In this document: positions 51,525 to 60,863 of the stretch, in pieces
How the letters are laid out: every line of letters begins with the position of its first letter
Position numbering within the stretch: the first letter of the stretch is position 1
Source of the DNA: an uncultured bacterium
Lineage (GTDB): Bacteria; UBP6; UBA1177
Direction: 5' to 3'
Assembly (NCBI GenBank): GCA_905233945.1
Contig: CAJOFY010000002.1
Location: forward strand, 67,188 to 131,187
DNA length: 64,000 bases
The notes under the pieces: generated by a model
What the model saw: only the letters and a program-made list of their open reading frames with translations
Databases searched by the model: none
What the model was told of the DNA's origin: nothing
Made by a program: the position numbers and the translations under genes

Positions 51525-52001
51525 CTAAGCGTTTGCTTCTTCAGCTTTCGGCTCTGCCGGAGCTTCGGCGACAGGTGCTTCCGGAGCCTTTGTCTCAGCC
51601 TTCGGAGCTGCTTTCTTAGCTTTTTTCTTTACCGACTCGTCTGCGCCAAGGTATTCGATAAGCGCTGTAGGAGCCGCGTCGCCTCTGCGGAATCCGAGTT
51701 TGATTATTCTCGTGTAACCACCTTCTCTGTTGGCAAATCTCGGTCCGAGTTCCTTCAAAAGTTTTGTTATAACTTCTTCTCTGTCCGATTTAACCAGTTT
51801 CGAAAGCTGGGTAATCGAAGCTGTCGTATTCTTCTTTGCAAGAGTGATCGCCTTGTCAGCTACTTTCTGGAGCTCTTTCGCTCTGATCAAAGTTGTCTGA
51901 ATACGTTCACTTTTCACCAGTGAATTCAGCAAGTTACAAAGCATAGCCTCGCGATGCGAGCTATTTCTGTTCAATTTTCTTCCTGCTCTTTTATGTCTCA
52001 T
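51525..52001 (-). CDS. rplQ: 50S ribosomal protein L17 with acidic C-terminal extension
   Basis: The first ~120 residues are standard L17 (MRHKRAGRKLNRNSSHREAM; LVKSERIQTTLIRAKELQK). The last ~40 residues are an Ala/Glu/Pro/Lys tail (KKAAPKAETKAPEAPVAEA), longer than in E. coli. Such tails occur in some lineages and are probably disordered. The ATG overlaps the rpoA stop by 4 bases. It is the last gene of the superoperon, before the hairpin at 51476. Confidence 0.96.
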   Translation of the reverse strand: MRHKRAGRKLNRNSSHREAMLCNLLNSLVKSERIQTTLIRAKELQKVADKAITLAKKNTTASITQLSKLVKSDREEVITKLLKELGPRFANREGGYTRIIKLGFRRGDAAPTALIEYLGADESVKKKAKKAAPKAETKAPEAPVAEAPAEPKAEEANA

Positions 52002-53011
52002 TGTTTGCTCCCTGCGTTCTTTTCTATTTGTTCAATAATTCTGGCATCCGGGAAATTTTCGATTTCCATTCCAAAATGCAATCCCATCTTCATCAAAAGA
52101 ACTTTTATCTCGTTGAGAGATTTTCTTCCGAAATTCTTTGTCTTCAGCATATCGGCCTCTGTCTTGGTAACAAGTTCGCCGATATACTTGATTTCCGCGT
52201 TTTTAAGGCAGTTGTTCGATCTGACACTGAGGTCAAGGTCGTCAATAGTCTTGTAAAGGTTCATATTAACTTCGCCGGTAACATCGGAAGAATTAAGCTC
52301 ATCCACTTCTTCGACTGCAAAACTGATGAAGAACTTCGTGTGTTCTCTCAAAATCATAGCCGCATAAGCCAAAGCATCGCGGGGAGTGAGTGAACCGTCA
52401 GTTTCCAGATCAAAAGTCAGTTTGTCAAACTCAAAACTGTTTTTAACTCTTGCATTGGAAACTTTGTAGTTTGCCCTGACAACCGGAGAGAAAAAAGAAT
52501 CTATCGGAATATATCCTTCGCTGAATATATCCTGATTATGCGCTTCGGACGGAACATAGCCTCTGCCGATTCCGACAAGGAGCTCCATTTCGAAATCAAC
52601 GCCTTCGTCCATTTCGAAAAGAGGAAGATCTTTGTTGAGAATCGTAAGACCTGCTGTTTCCTGAATATCCCCCGCTGTTACAGTTCCTTTGCCGCTTTTC
52701 TTGAGGACAAGATAGTGAAGTTTGTCTTCATGTGCGACAAAACGGATCTGTTTGATGTTGAGGATAATGTCGATAACATCTTCTTTTATTCCGGGAATTG
52801 TTGCAAACTCGTGCTCGACACCTTTGATTTTAACGCCGATAACGGCAGCTCCGCGAAGACTGGAAATAAGGATTCTGCGAAGCGCGTTGCCCAAAGTTAT
52901 GCCGTATCCTTTCATAAGCGGTTCGCAGATGAAGCGGCAGTAATTCGGCCCCTGCTCTCCGATTTTGACCTCTTTCGGCATAATCAATGTTTTCCAATTG
53001 GCTCGAAACAT
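51998..53011 (-). CDS. rpoA: DNA-directed RNA polymerase subunit alpha
   Basis: The start at ATG 53011, after GGAGGG, gives 337 residues. The N-terminal dimerisation domain (EPLMKGYGITLGNALRRILISSLRGAAV; positions ~30-57) and the C-terminal domain (DDLDLSVRSNNCLKNAEI; NFGRKSLNEIKVLLMKMGL) are intact. An earlier in-frame start at 53044 would overlap the end of rpsD. It lies between rpsD and rplQ, the standard order. Confidence 0.97.
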   Translation of the reverse strand: MFRANWKTLIMPKEVKIGEQGPNYCRFICEPLMKGYGITLGNALRRILISSLRGAAVIGVKIKGVEHEFATIPGIKEDVIDIILNIKQIRFVAHEDKLHYLVLKKSGKGTVTAGDIQETAGLTILNKDLPLFEMDEGVDFEMELLVGIGRGYVPSEAHNQDIFSEGYIPIDSFFSPVVRANYKVSNARVKNSFEFDKLTFDLETDGSLTPRDALAYAAMILREHTKFFISFAVEEVDELNSSDVTGEVNMNLYKTIDDLDLSVRSNNCLKNAEIKYIGELVTKTEADMLKTKNFGRKSLNEIKVLLMKMGLHFGMEIENFPDARIIEQIEKNAGSKQ

Positions 53012-53024
53012 CAGAATCCCTCCA

Positions 53025-53660
53025 TTACTTAGAGTAAAGCTCAACTATGAGATTTTCCTTGATATCCTGCGGTAAATCTTCTCTTTCGGGAAGGCGGATA
53101 ACTTTTCCCTTCATTTCGTCTTTATTCAGTTCCAACCATGCCGGAGTCGCGATTCTTGCAGCGATGTTCTCGTCAGCCATGATCTCTTTGAATATCTTAG
53201 CGTCCCTGCTTCCTTCCTTAACTGCAACAACATCTCCTTCCTTTACGATGAAGGACGGAATGTCTGTGCCTTTTCCGTTGACAGAAAAATGTCTGTGGTT
53301 GATAAGCTGTCTTGCCTGAGCTCTGCTGTTCGCGAAACCAAGGCGGTAAACAACGTTGTCAAGTCTGCATTCAAGCATCCTGAGCAAGTTTTCACCGGTT
53401 GCGCCTTTCTTAAGATCAGCTCTCTTGTAGAAAATGCTGAACTGTCTTTCAAGCATACCGTACATTGCTTTTGTTTTCTGCTTTTCACGAAGCTGGATTT
53501 TGTACTCCGTTACTCTTTTTTTCTCACGGCCATGGAGACCGGGCGAATAAGGTTTTCTGTCGAACGAGCATTTGTCGGAATTGCAGCGCTCGCCTTTAAG
53601 AAAAAGTTTTACACCTTCTCTTCTGCAAATTTTGCATTTTGCTTCTTTGTTCTTAGCCAA
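53025..53660 (-). CDS. rpsD: 30S ribosomal protein S4, zinc-binding (C+) form
   Basis: The 211-residue S4 has four N-terminal cysteines (C9, C12, C26, C31) that form a zinc site, then YSPGLHGREKKRVTEYKIQL and the S4 RNA-binding domain (RLDNVVYRLGFANSRAQARQLI). The start codon is TTG, with AAAAGGAGG at five bases. That ribosome site lies in the loop of a small hairpin (53661-53679). S4 regulates its own operon in model bacteria, so this could be an operator; that is inference. Confidence 0.97.
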   Translation of the reverse strand: MAKNKEAKCKICRREGVKLFLKGERCNSDKCSFDRKPYSPGLHGREKKRVTEYKIQLREKQKTKAMYGMLERQFSIFYKRADLKKGATGENLLRMLECRLDNVVYRLGFANSRAQARQLINHRHFSVNGKGTDIPSFIVKEGDVVAVKEGSRDAKIFKEIMADENIAARIATPAWLELNKDEMKGKVIRLPEREDLPQDIKENLIVELYSK

Positions 53661-53684
53661 AGCTTCCTCCTTTTAAGCTAAAAG
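53661..53684 (-). promoter_or_regulatory. Possible translational operator at rpsD
   Basis: On the mRNA strand AGCTT-AAAAGGAGG-AAGCT puts the ribosome site in a loop next to the TTG start. The overlapping CTTTTA-GCT-TAAAAG forms a second, mutually exclusive hairpin. Both stems are short (5 and 6 base pairs). Confidence 0.35.
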
Positions 53685-53702
53685 TTTACACTAAACAACG
53701 AA

Positions 53703-54083
53703 TTAAACTCTTCTTTTCTTTTTAGGACGACAACCGTTGTGCGGTATCGGAGTGATATCTCTAAGAAGTGTTACGTTGTAACCGATATTTGCGAATCCTC
53801 TGATCGCAGCTTCTCTTCCGCTTCCCGGACCTTTTACGAAAACGCTCAAAGTCTTGAGACCGTATTCCTGAGCCTTTTTGCCGGCATCTTCAGCAGCCAT
53901 CTGAGCAGCGTAGGGAGTGCTCTTCTTGCTGCCGCGGAATCCTTTGAGACCTGCGCTCGACCATGACAGAACGTTGCCGCTTACATCAGTGATTGTAACA
54001 ATCGTGTTGTTGAAACTGCACTGAATATAGGCAAGTCCGGTCTGAATATTCTTTTTAACTCTTTTCTTTTTTTCAGGTGCCAT
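53703..54083 (-). CDS. rpsK: 30S ribosomal protein S11
   Basis: The 126-residue S11 is clear from [54 protein letters not shown] and the tail [18 protein letters not shown]. It forms the 30S platform. It lies between rpsM and rpsD as usual. Confidence 0.98.
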   Translation of the reverse strand: MAPEKKKRVKKNIQTGLAYIQCSFNNTIVTITDVSGNVLSWSSAGLKGFRGSKKSTPYAAQMAAEDAGKKAQEYGLKTLSVFVKGPGSGREAAIRGFANIGYNVTLLRDITPIPHNGCRPKKKRRV

Positions 54084-54102
54084 ACTCTCTCTCCTTCAAC
54101 TA

Positions 54103-54471
54103 TTATTTTTTCTTTTTCATAAGATTGCGTCTCGGGCCCTTTCTCGTTCTTGCATTGGTGCGCGTACGCTGACCTCTGCACGGAAGGCCTCTTCTGTGTC
54201 TGCGGCCTCTGTAGCTGCCGAGATCCATCAATCTTTTGATGTTCATAATAGTTTCTTTTCTAAGATCACCTTCGACCGTGTATTTCTGATCGATAATGGC
54301 TCTGATCTTGATAGCCATCGGCTCATCGACATCATCACTTTTTATATTTCTGTCAATGCCGGCTTCATCAAGTATTTTCTGAGCACTCGTTCTGCCTATG
54401 CCGTATACATAAGTCAGGGCGATTTCCATTCTCTTCTTCCTCGGAAGATCAATTCCTGCAATACGAACCAA
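54103..54471 (-). CDS. rpsM: 30S ribosomal protein S13
   Basis: The 122-residue S13 begins [20 protein letters not shown] and has [16 protein letters not shown] and [20 protein letters not shown]. It contacts the P-site tRNA and the 50S head bridge. The start is TTG at 54471, preceded by a perfect AGGAGGTGA, which decides the start. Confidence 0.97.
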   Translation of the reverse strand: MVRIAGIDLPRKKRMEIALTYVYGIGRTSAQKILDEAGIDRNIKSDDVDEPMAIKIRAIIDQKYTVEGDLRKETIMNIKRLMDLGSYRGRRHRRGLPCRGQRTRTNARTRKGPRRNLMKKKK

Positions 54472-54503
54472 GTGTCACCTCCTCTTTTTTCGCGACAACT
54501 ATA

Positions 54504-54617
54504 TTAACCTTGTTTTTGTTTATGCTTAGGGTTCTCGCATATAACTCTGAGAATACCTTTTCTCTTAACGATTTTGCATTTTGAGCATATCTTTTTTACC
54601 GAAGCTCTTACTTTCAT
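54504..54617 (-). CDS. rpmJ: 50S ribosomal protein L36
   Basis: A short 37-residue gene: [20 protein letters not shown], then [17 protein letters not shown]. It has the CxxC...C...H zinc pattern of the C+ form of L36. It sits between infA and rpsM, its normal place, with GGAGAGAG before the ATG. Confidence 0.96.
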   Translation of the reverse strand: MKVRASVKKICSKCKIVKRKGILRVICENPKHKQKQG

Positions 54618-54627
54618 CTCTCTCTCC

Positions 54628-54885
54628 TTAATTATTCTGATTAGCGTTGTTAGCGTTATTGCTGCTTTTCATTCTGTGAATGATCCTTCCTCTTGTCAGA
54701 TCGTAAGGCGAAAGCTCGATCTGCACTTTGTCGCCCGGCAGAATGCGGATGAAATACTTGCGCATTTTTCCCGAAATGTGAGCCAGAACCGAGTGGCCGT
54801 TTTCCAAAGCCACTCTGAACATAGCGTTCGGCAGAGTGTCAACTATCGTTCCTTCTACAATGATGCCTTCTTCCTTGTTGCTCAT
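54628..54885 (-). CDS. infA: Translation initiation factor IF-1 with Asn-rich tail
   Basis: IF-1 binds the A site of the 30S subunit during initiation. The 85 residues contain the full OB fold: [39 protein letters not shown] and [20 protein letters not shown]. The normal protein ends near residue 73; here [12 protein letters not shown] is added. The tail looks like a recent low-complexity extension. It lies 7 bases after secY; adk and map are not between them. Confidence 0.97.
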   Translation of the reverse strand: MSNKEEGIIVEGTIVDTLPNAMFRVALENGHSVLAHISGKMRKYFIRILPGDKVQIELSPYDLTRGRIIHRMKSSNNANNANQNN

Positions 54886-54892
54886 CGGGAAA

Positions 54893-56035
54893 CTATCCTC
54901 TTCTGCTTTTTATAAGAGAGCCTTTACCGCCGATGGAGAAACCTTCATAGTTGTTGCTGATGAGGTAACTCTCGATCTGGGAAGCCATATCCATCGCGAC
55001 ACCGACAACAATGAGTATCGAAGTTCCGCCCATGTAGAACGGAAGTCCCATTTTGTTTCTGAGCAGATCCGGCAGCATGCAGACAGCGCAGAGATAAATC
55101 GCGCCGCCGAACGTGATTCTCGAAAGGACCGTGTTGATGTATGCAACAGTCTCTTTTCCAGGTCTGATTCCGGGAATGTATCCGCCCTGCTTGTTTATGT
55201 TCTCCGCAACATCTTCAGTCTTGAACTGAATGAAAGTATAGAAGAACGCGAAGAAAATTATAAGGGCAAGATAAAGAAGGTTGTAGAGCCATCCGCCCGG
55301 ATTAAGCCATGCCTGAAGCGATCCCATGCTGAAATTGAAGAAATTGGAAACCGTAGCAGGGAAAACCAGAAGCGCACTCGCGAAAATCGGCGGAATAACG
55401 CCGGAAACGTTGATTCTGAGCGGCAGATGAGAATTCTGGATCTGCCTTGCGCCGCCGTTGGATCTTCTCGCATACTGAACCGGAATTCTTCTCTGCGAAC
55501 TTTCGACAAATACGATTACCGCGAAAGTGACGACCATAACCAGAACGAATATAACGACCTGATGCGGCTGAATCATTCCTTCTTTAAGGTATTTGCCCAT
55601 ATCGAAGAACATTCTCGGGAAACGTGCCACGATCGATGCGAAGATGATGAGTGAAACACCGTTTCCGATACCGCGGTCGGTAATCTGCTCACCGAGCCAC
55701 ATAAGGAAAAGTGTTCCGGCAGTCAGAGTGATGACCGTGAGAATCCTGAAGAACCAGCCCGGATTGTTGACGACAACTTCGCCCGCAGATCCGGTAAGGC
55801 TTTCAAGGAACTTCGACATCATGAAGCCCTGAACCAGACACAAAATAACTGTGCCGTATCTCGTCCACTGGGTTATCTTTTTATATCCCTGTTCTCCTTC
55901 TTTCTGCCATTCGCCTATCTGCGGAACAATTACCGCAAGAAGCGACATGACGATCGAGGAACTGATGTAGGGCATGATTCCGAGCGCGAATATCGAAAGG
56001 TTTTCCAAAGCACCGCCGCCGAACATATTGAACAT
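54893..56035 (-). CDS. secY: Protein translocase subunit SecY, part after the frameshift
   Basis: This 380-residue frame covers SecY from the first periplasmic region to the C-terminus. It includes [68 protein letters not shown] and the tail [18 protein letters not shown]. About nine of the ten membrane helices are present. The first helix is encoded in a different frame just upstream (56039-56192). The ATG at 56035 is an internal Met of the conserved MFNMF motif, not a natural start. SecY is essential, so a sequencing or assembly error is more likely than real loss. Confidence 0.9.
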   Translation of the reverse strand: MFNMFGGGALENLSIFALGIMPYISSSIVMSLLAVIVPQIGEWQKEGEQGYKKITQWTRYGTVILCLVQGFMMSKFLESLTGSAGEVVVNNPGWFFRILTVITLTAGTLFLMWLGEQITDRGIGNGVSLIIFASIVARFPRMFFDMGKYLKEGMIQPHQVVIFVLVMVVTFAVIVFVESSQRRIPVQYARRSNGGARQIQNSHLPLRINVSGVIPPIFASALLVFPATVSNFFNFSMGSLQAWLNPGGWLYNLLYLALIIFFAFFYTFIQFKTEDVAENINKQGGYIPGIRPGKETVAYINTVLSRITFGGAIYLCAVCMLPDLLRNKMGLPFYMGGTSILIVVGVAMDMASQIESYLISNNYEGFSIGGKGSLIKSRRG

Positions 56036-56038
56036 ATT

Positions 56039-56192
56039 TCGTGGACATGATCTTTTCCATAACCGAACGGTTTACACCGGGTGTTGTTACAAATATGCCG
56101 AGTCTGTAGACTCCGAGCATCAGCAGGGTAAAGATAACCTTATCCCTGAGATCCGGAATTCTGAAAATGTTTTTTAACGCCTTACTTAACAA
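56039..56192 (-). pseudogene. secY: SecY N-terminal fragment, out of frame with the rest
   Basis: Starting at TTG 56192 after AGAGGAGA, the frame encodes LSKALKNIFRIPDLRDKVIF, TLLMLGVYRLGIFVTTPGVN and RSVMEKIMSTK, the cytoplasmic N-terminus and first helix of SecY. It then runs out of frame into YVQYVRRRC. Compared with E. coli SecY, about six residues between the VMEK position and MFNMF seem to be missing as well. A deletion of 3n+2 bases therefore fits better than a single inserted base. The start overlaps rplO by 11 bases. Confidence 0.85.
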
Positions 56193-56634
56193 GCTCTATC
56201 TCCTCTGCTTTTCCGCCAGCTTTTTCAATAGATTCCTTTGCGCCTTTTGTAAATTTATGAGCTTTGACTGTCAAAGCTTTGCTTCCGAGGTCGAACTGGC
56301 CGAAGAATTTGACCATGTCGTCGTTGGCGTGGCAAAGCCCTGCAGCAAGAAGTTTATCGAGCTCGACAACTTCGCCGTTTTCGAACTGATTCAGGTATCT
56401 TACATTGATTTCGCAGACTTTTTTAGCGAACTTGTTGAAGAAACCTCTCTTCGGGATTCGTCTGTTGTAAGGCATTGTACCGCCTTCAAAACCTCTTCTG
56501 ACACCGCCGCCGGAACGTGCTTTCTGACCTTTGTGGCCTCTTCCAGCCGTGCTGCCTGTGCCGCTGCCGTTACCTCTGCCCACTCTCTTCCTGTTTTTCA
56601 GGCCTTCGGGTCTTGTAAGTTCATGAAGCTGCAT
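56182..56634 (-). CDS. rplO: 50S ribosomal protein L15
   Basis: The 150-residue L15 begins MQLHELTRPEGLKNRKRVGR, followed by the Gly-rich GNGSGTGSTAGRGHKGQKAR and GGTMPYNRRIPKRGF. It is a 23S rRNA-binding protein. It starts 4 bases after rpsE; rpmD, normally between them, is absent. It overlaps the secY start by 11 bases. Confidence 0.97.
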   Translation of the reverse strand: MQLHELTRPEGLKNRKRVGRGNGSGTGSTAGRGHKGQKARSGGGVRRGFEGGTMPYNRRIPKRGFFNKFAKKVCEINVRYLNQFENGEVVELDKLLAAGLCHANDDMVKFFGQFDLGSKALTVKAHKFTKGAKESIEKAGGKAEEIELVK

Positions 56635-56638
56635 TATG

Positions 56639-57163
56639 TTACTCCTCTTCTTTCAACTGATAATCTTTAACACCGACATTTCTCTTAGCTTCTACACTTT
56701 CGATGCCTTCGACATTCAAAAGAGCGTTAAGAGTTGCCTTAGCCATGTTGTGCGGGTTGTTCGAACCGATACTCTTTGAAAGAATATCCGTAACGCCTGC
56801 CGCCTCGAGAACAGCTCTGACCGCAGAACCTGCAATAACGCCGGTACCAGCCGATGCCGGACGAAGGATGACTTTTCCTGCGCCGTATTCACCGACTATT
56901 TCGTGAGGAACCGTTCCTCTGAGCAGTTTGATCTGCTGAACATTCTTTTTCGCTCTTGCAACACCTTTTCTGATTGCTTCCGGAACTTCTCTTGCTTTGC
57001 CGAGGCCGATGCCGACGGAGCCGTTTCCGTCACCGACAACCATCAATGCCGCGAAGCTGAAATTTTTACCGCCTTTAACAACCTTTGCAACTCTGTTTAC
57101 ATAAACAAGTTTCTCGTTGAGTTCAAGCGACTCCGGATTAACAGGTTTATTCATTTCTTTCAT
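56639..57163 (-). CDS. rpsE: 30S ribosomal protein S5
   Basis: The 174-residue S5 has [59 protein letters not shown] and [16 protein letters not shown]. It helps decoding accuracy at the 30S body. It lies 9 bases after rplR. Confidence 0.98.
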   Translation of the reverse strand: MKEMNKPVNPESLELNEKLVYVNRVAKVVKGGKNFSFAALMVVGDGNGSVGIGLGKAREVPEAIRKGVARAKKNVQQIKLLRGTVPHEIVGEYGAGKVILRPASAGTGVIAGSAVRAVLEAAGVTDILSKSIGSNNPHNMAKATLNALLNVEGIESVEAKRNVGVKDYQLKEEE

Positions 57164-57172
57164 AGCTACTCC

Positions 57173-57532
57173 TTAGAATTTAAGTCCATTTTCCCTTGCT
57201 GCATCGGCGAGAGCCTTTACTCTGCCGTGGAAAGGATAACCGTTTCTGTCAAAAACGACTGCTTCGATACCTTTCGCCTTGCATCTTTCAGCGATAAACT
57301 CTCCGATTTTCTTTGCGACAGCCTTTTTATCACCTTCGGGCTTTACAAAGTTTTTCTCATCGGACGAGGAAGCCGCCAGTGTTTTTCCAGCAACATCGTC
57401 TATAACCTGTGCATAGATGTGTCTGTTGCTTTTGAAAACAGTAAGTCTCGGACATTCCGGAGTGCCGGAAATTTTCTTTCTGATAGCCGCTTTTCTTCTG
57501 ATTCTTCTTTCTTTTTTAATATCTGGTCTCAT
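57173..57532 (-). CDS. rplR: 50S ribosomal protein L18
   Basis: The 119-residue L18 binds 5S rRNA. Seen: [38 protein letters not shown], and the C-terminal [20 protein letters not shown], then AARENGLKF. Order rplF-rplR-rpsE is standard. Confidence 0.98.
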   Translation of the reverse strand: MRPDIKKERRIRRKAAIRKKISGTPECPRLTVFKSNRHIYAQVIDDVAGKTLAASSSDEKNFVKPEGDKKAVAKKIGEFIAERCKAKGIEAVVFDRNGYPFHGRVKALADAARENGLKF

Positions 57533-57546
57533 AAATCCCTCCGTAA

Positions 57547-58089
57547 CTACTTGCCTGCAGCCTTACCAGCTTTTCTTCTGATAAACTGATCTTTGTAGAA
57601 AATACCTTTACCTTTGTAAGGTTCAACCGGACGGAGTTTTTTGATTTTCGCAGCGAAATCGCCAAGGAGCTCTTTGTCTGCGGATGTAAGGGTTACTTCA
57701 TTGTTCGTCTTGTTGACTTCGGCAGAAATCCCCTTAGGTAATACCATCTCTACAGGATGAGAAAAACCTAAAGAAAATCCGAGTTTATCACCCTTAAGCT
57801 CAAATTTGTATCCGGTACCCTTTACTTCAAGAGTTTTTGAAAAACCGCTGACTACACCGTGAACCATGTTTGCGATGAGAACTCTGGAAAGGCCGTGAAG
57901 CGCCTTGCTCTCAGCAGTATCATCGTTTCTTGTAACATGGATTTCGGAACCTTCGACAGCTACATTGATGGAAGGATGAATCGCCTTTTCCAATGTTGCT
58001 TTCGGGCCCTGAACCGTCACGACGTTGTCTTTTACGGAGACTTTCACATTGCTGCCGAACGGGATCGGCATTTTTCCTATTCTTGACAC
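57547..58089 (-). CDS. rplF: 50S ribosomal protein L6
   Basis: The 180-residue L6 starts at GTG ([16 protein letters not shown]) with GGAGGG upstream. Typical motifs are [38 protein letters not shown], and the C-terminal [20 protein letters not shown]. It lies near the GTPase centre of the 50S subunit. Confidence 0.97.
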   Translation of the reverse strand: MSRIGKMPIPFGSNVKVSVKDNVVTVQGPKATLEKAIHPSINVAVEGSEIHVTRNDDTAESKALHGLSRVLIANMVHGVVSGFSKTLEVKGTGYKFELKGDKLGFSLGFSHPVEMVLPKGISAEVNKTNNEVTLTSADKELLGDFAAKIKKLRPVEPYKGKGIFYKDQFIRRKAGKAAGK

Positions 58090-58101
58090 TTTAACCCTCC
58101 G

Positions 58102-58500
58102 TTACCATACTCTGCAAATAATTTCACCGCCGACATTGAGTTCTCTCGCCTTCGCGTCGGTCATAACACCTTTCGATGTGGTGACGATCGAAATTCCGAG
58201 TCCTTCGCGGACGAAAGGAATCTCTTTAGCCTGTGAGTAAACTCTTCTTCCTGTTGTACTTACTCTTTCAAGATTGGAAATAACGCTTTTGTTGCGATAG
58301 TATTTCAAATCAACAGAGATTGTTTTCTTACCGTCAAGTTCATTGACTCTGTAATCATTGATGTAGCCTTCCTCTTTGAGAACTCTCGAAACTTCTTCAA
58401 GAATTTTGGAAGAAGGAATGCCCGAAACGGTTTCCTTGCCTGCAAGGATCGCGTTTCTGACTCTGGTAAGATAGTTGGAAACTAAATCATTCATTGCCAT
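58102..58500 (-). CDS. rpsH: 30S ribosomal protein S8
   Basis: The 132-residue S8 has DLVSNYLTRVRNAILAGKET, the segment SKILEEVSRVLKEEGYI, and the C-terminal FVREGLGISIVTTSKGVMTD with GGEIICRVW. ATG 58500 is favoured because GAGGTG stands six bases upstream. S8 binds 16S helix 21 and in E. coli represses the spc operon. Confidence 0.97.
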   Translation of the reverse strand: MAMNDLVSNYLTRVRNAILAGKETVSGIPSSKILEEVSRVLKEEGYINDYRVNELDGKKTISVDLKYYRNKSVISNLERVSTTGRRVYSQAKEIPFVREGLGISIVTTSKGVMTDAKARELNVGGEIICRVW

Positions 58501-58516
58501 AATTTCACCTCTTCAA

Positions 58517-58702
58517 CTACCAGCTTGACTTGGTAACACCGGGGATAAGCCCTTCGTTAGCAAGTTTTCTGAAGCACAATCTGCACATATTAAACTTTCT
58601 GAAAACAGCCTTAGGTCTGCCGCAAAGAGGGCAACGAGTATAGGCTCTGACTGCAAATTTCGGTTTTCTTTCCGCTTTCAAGCGAAGACTTTTCTTAGCC
58701 AA
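58517..58702 (-). CDS. rpsZ: 30S ribosomal protein S14 type Z
   Basis: The 61-residue zinc-binding S14 has [20 protein letters not shown] with two CxxC pairs and ends [15 protein letters not shown]. It begins with TTG at 58702, after AGGAGGACAG. This is the C+ form, like S4 and L36 here, whereas enteric bacteria carry the long zinc-free S14. Confidence 0.97.
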   Translation of the reverse strand: MAKKSLRLKAERKPKFAVRAYTRCPLCGRPKAVFRKFNMCRLCFRKLANEGLIPGVTKSSW

Positions 58703-58718
58703 ACTGTCCTCCTACAAA

Positions 58719-59270
58719 TTAACTGTTAAAAGGCATGTTGAACTTCTTGAGAAGAAGTTTTGCATCTTTGTCGTTAGTCGCCGTGGTGACTATCGTGATG
58801 TTGAAGCCTTTTGATTTTTCAACTTTATTGAAGTCGATTTCCGGGAAAATGAAGAACTCTTTGATACCGAGCGTGTAATTTCCCCTGCCGTCGAAACCTT
58901 TTCCCGAAACACCTTTGAAGTCTTTAACACGCGGAAGCGCGATGTTGATGAGGTGGTCAAGGAAATCGTACATGTTGTCCTTGCGGAGAGTTACCGATGT
59001 TCCGATAGGCATACCTTCTCTGAGTTTGAAGGTAGCGATTGATTTTCTCGCCTTGTTGACAACAGGTTTCTGACCTGCGATGGCCGTAAGCTCTTTTACA
59101 GCGTCCTCAAGGATCTTTTTGTTAGCGATAGCTTCGCCGAGACCCATGTTGACAACGATTTTCTCGATTTTCGGAACAGCCATAACACCGACATTAAGCT
59201 CGTTTTTCAAAGCCGGCTTAATCTCGTTTTCATACAAAGCTCTGAGTCTGCTCTTATACTTTTCACTCAT
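58719..59270 (-). CDS. rplE: 50S ribosomal protein L5
   Basis: L5 binds 5S rRNA and contacts the P-site tRNA. ATG 59270, six bases after GGAG, gives 183 residues; a GTG at 59282 would place that site inside the gene. Motifs: [36 protein letters not shown]-like text (here [20 protein letters not shown]) and [20 protein letters not shown]. Confidence 0.97.
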   Translation of the reverse strand: MSEKYKSRLRALYENEIKPALKNELNVGVMAVPKIEKIVVNMGLGEAIANKKILEDAVKELTAIAGQKPVVNKARKSIATFKLREGMPIGTSVTLRKDNMYDFLDHLINIALPRVKDFKGVSGKGFDGRGNYTLGIKEFFIFPEIDFNKVEKSKGFNITIVTTATNDKDAKLLLKKFNMPFNS

Positions 59271-59281
59271 TTTCTTCTCCA

Positions 59282-59593
59282 CTATTCAACGGTTTCGCCG
59301 GTTTTCTTGCTGACTCTTACGCGTTTGCCGTCTTCAAGAGTTTTCATTCTGAAAGAAGTAGGCTCTCCGGTCTTCGGATCAATCGCAACAACATTGGAAA
59401 TGTGGATCGGCATGCTTTTGTCAACAATGCCCGCTTCCTTTGTCGCGGTCTGCTTCTGATGTTTCTTGTAAACGTTTACGCCTTCGACAACAACTTTGTC
59501 TTCAGCAACAAGGACTTCCAGAACTTTTCCGGTTTTGCCTTTGTCTTTTCCGGCAATAACCTTTACCATATCATTCTTTTTTATTTTAGCCAT
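59282..59593 (-). CDS. rplX: 50S ribosomal protein L24
   Basis: The 103-residue L24 contains the KOW motif ([20 protein letters not shown]) and [20 protein letters not shown]. It starts early 50S assembly near the exit tunnel. It ends 11 bases before the rplE start. Confidence 0.98.
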   Translation of the reverse strand: MAKIKKNDMVKVIAGKDKGKTGKVLEVLVAEDKVVVEGVNVYKKHQKQTATKEAGIVDKSMPIHISNVVAIDPKTGEPTSFRMKTLEDGKRVRVSKKTGETVE

Positions 59594-59604
59594 TGCAGCA
59601 CCTC

Positions 59605-59973
59605 TTATAATACTTCCGGAGCGAGAGAAACTATCTTCATGAAGCCTTTCGCACGGAGTTCTCTGGCAACAGGGCCGAAAACACGTGTTCCGACAGGCTC
59701 GTAACTCTCGTCAATCATAACGACAGCGTTGTCGTCAAAACGGATGTAGGAGCCGTCTTCTCTGCGGACTTCCTTGCTCTGACGGACGATAACAGCCTTT
59801 TTAACATCGCCTTTTTTGATTTTGCCTTTAGGATCAGCAACTTTTACAGCTACGACGATAACATCGCCTACACCGGCATATCTTATCTTCGAACCGCCGT
59901 AAACCTTAACGCACTGAACTTCTTTGGCACCGGAGTTGTCTGCCACGGCCAGTCTTGTCATTTCCTGTATCAT
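59605..59973 (-). CDS. rplN: 50S ribosomal protein L14
   Basis: The 122-residue L14 has [40 protein letters not shown], and [20 protein letters not shown]. It sits at the subunit interface. Order rpsQ-rplN-rplX is standard. Confidence 0.98.
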   Translation of the reverse strand: MIQEMTRLAVADNSGAKEVQCVKVYGGSKIRYAGVGDVIVVAVKVADPKGKIKKGDVKKAVIVRQSKEVRREDGSYIRFDDNAVVMIDESYEPVGTRVFGPVARELRAKGFMKIVSLAPEVL

Positions 59974-59976
59974 GGT

Positions 59977-60231
59977 CTATCTCCTGCTTTCGCCGATTTT
60001 TTCTTTTACAAACCAAGTCTTTCTTTTGCTGATGGGCGCGCACTCCTGAATTCTGACGATATCGCCTTCATGGAACGCATTTTCCTCATCGTGTGCAAGA
60101 TATTTCTTGCGTGCGGTGACAACCTTCTTGTAAAGAGGGTGTTTGAAACGGCGCGTTACGCGGACCGTTACTGTTTTGTCCATAGCATCGGAAACGACTG
60201 TGCCGACAAGTATTCTTTTTGCCTTAATCAT
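59977..60231 (-). CDS. rpsQ: 30S ribosomal protein S17
   Basis: The 84-residue S17 shows [40 protein letters not shown] and [20 protein letters not shown]. Its ATG shares its first base with the rpmC stop (TAATG), so translation is probably coupled. Confidence 0.98.
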   Translation of the reverse strand: MIKAKRILVGTVVSDAMDKTVTVRVTRRFKHPLYKKVVTARKKYLAHDEENAFHEGDIVRIQECAPISKRKTWFVKEKIGESRR

Positions 60232-60434
60232 TATTTCACCTCAGTCCCGTTCTTCTTTTCAGTAATGATGGTTTTGATCTTAGCGATCTCTCTTCTCACA
60301 GTCATGATGCGGGAAGGATTCTCAAGCTGTCCCATCGTTTTCTGCATTCTAAGATTGAACTGTTCCTCTTTAGCGGTAAGAAGCTGTGCCTCGAGTTCCG
60401 CCAAAGTTTTTGCTCTCAATTCAGAAACTTTCAT
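60231..60434 (-). CDS. rpmC: 50S ribosomal protein L29
   Basis: The 67-residue L29 is a helical hairpin at the tunnel exit: [39 protein letters not shown] and [20 protein letters not shown]. It overlaps the end of rplP by 4 bases. Confidence 0.98.
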   Translation of the reverse strand: MKVSELRAKTLAELEAQLLTAKEEQFNLRMQKTMGQLENPSRIMTVRREIAKIKTIITEKKNGTEVK

Positions 60435-60850
60435 TTCAGTTCATCTCCCTTTCCAATGATTTTCGTTCTAAGAGGAAGCTTGTGGGAAGCAAGGCGGAAA
60501 GCTTCGTTAGCTGTTTCCGGATCGACATCGCCAAGCTCGAAAAGGACGCGCCCGGGTTTGATAACGCAAACCCACTCTTCCGGGTTACCTTTTCCCTTAC
60601 CCATTCTGACTTCGAGGGGTTTCTTCGTGATGGGTTTGTCCGGGAAAATACGGATCCACATACGACCGCCTCTTTTTACCGCTCTCATGATAGCGACACG
60701 GGCAGCCTCGATCTGTCTGCTGTTGATCCAGCCGCATTCCGTAGCCTTAAGAGCGAATTCACCGTAATCAATACTGTTGCATGAAGTAGCAAGACCGGTT
60801 CTCTTGCCCTTCATCATCTTTCTGTGTTTAACCTTATTTGGCATTAACAT
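60431..60850 (-). CDS. rplP: 50S ribosomal protein L16
   Basis: The 139-residue L16 has [40 protein letters not shown], and [20 protein letters not shown] with the C-terminal [19 protein letters not shown] 60850 is used because GGGTGA lies six bases before it; a second ATG follows two codons later. Confidence 0.97.
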   Translation of the reverse strand: MLMPNKVKHRKMMKGKRTGLATSCNSIDYGEFALKATECGWINSRQIEAARVAIMRAVKRGGRMWIRIFPDKPITKKPLEVRMGKGKGNPEEWVCVIKPGRVLFELGDVDPETANEAFRLASHKLPLRTKIIGKGDELK

Positions 60851-60863
60851 GGCAATTCACCCG

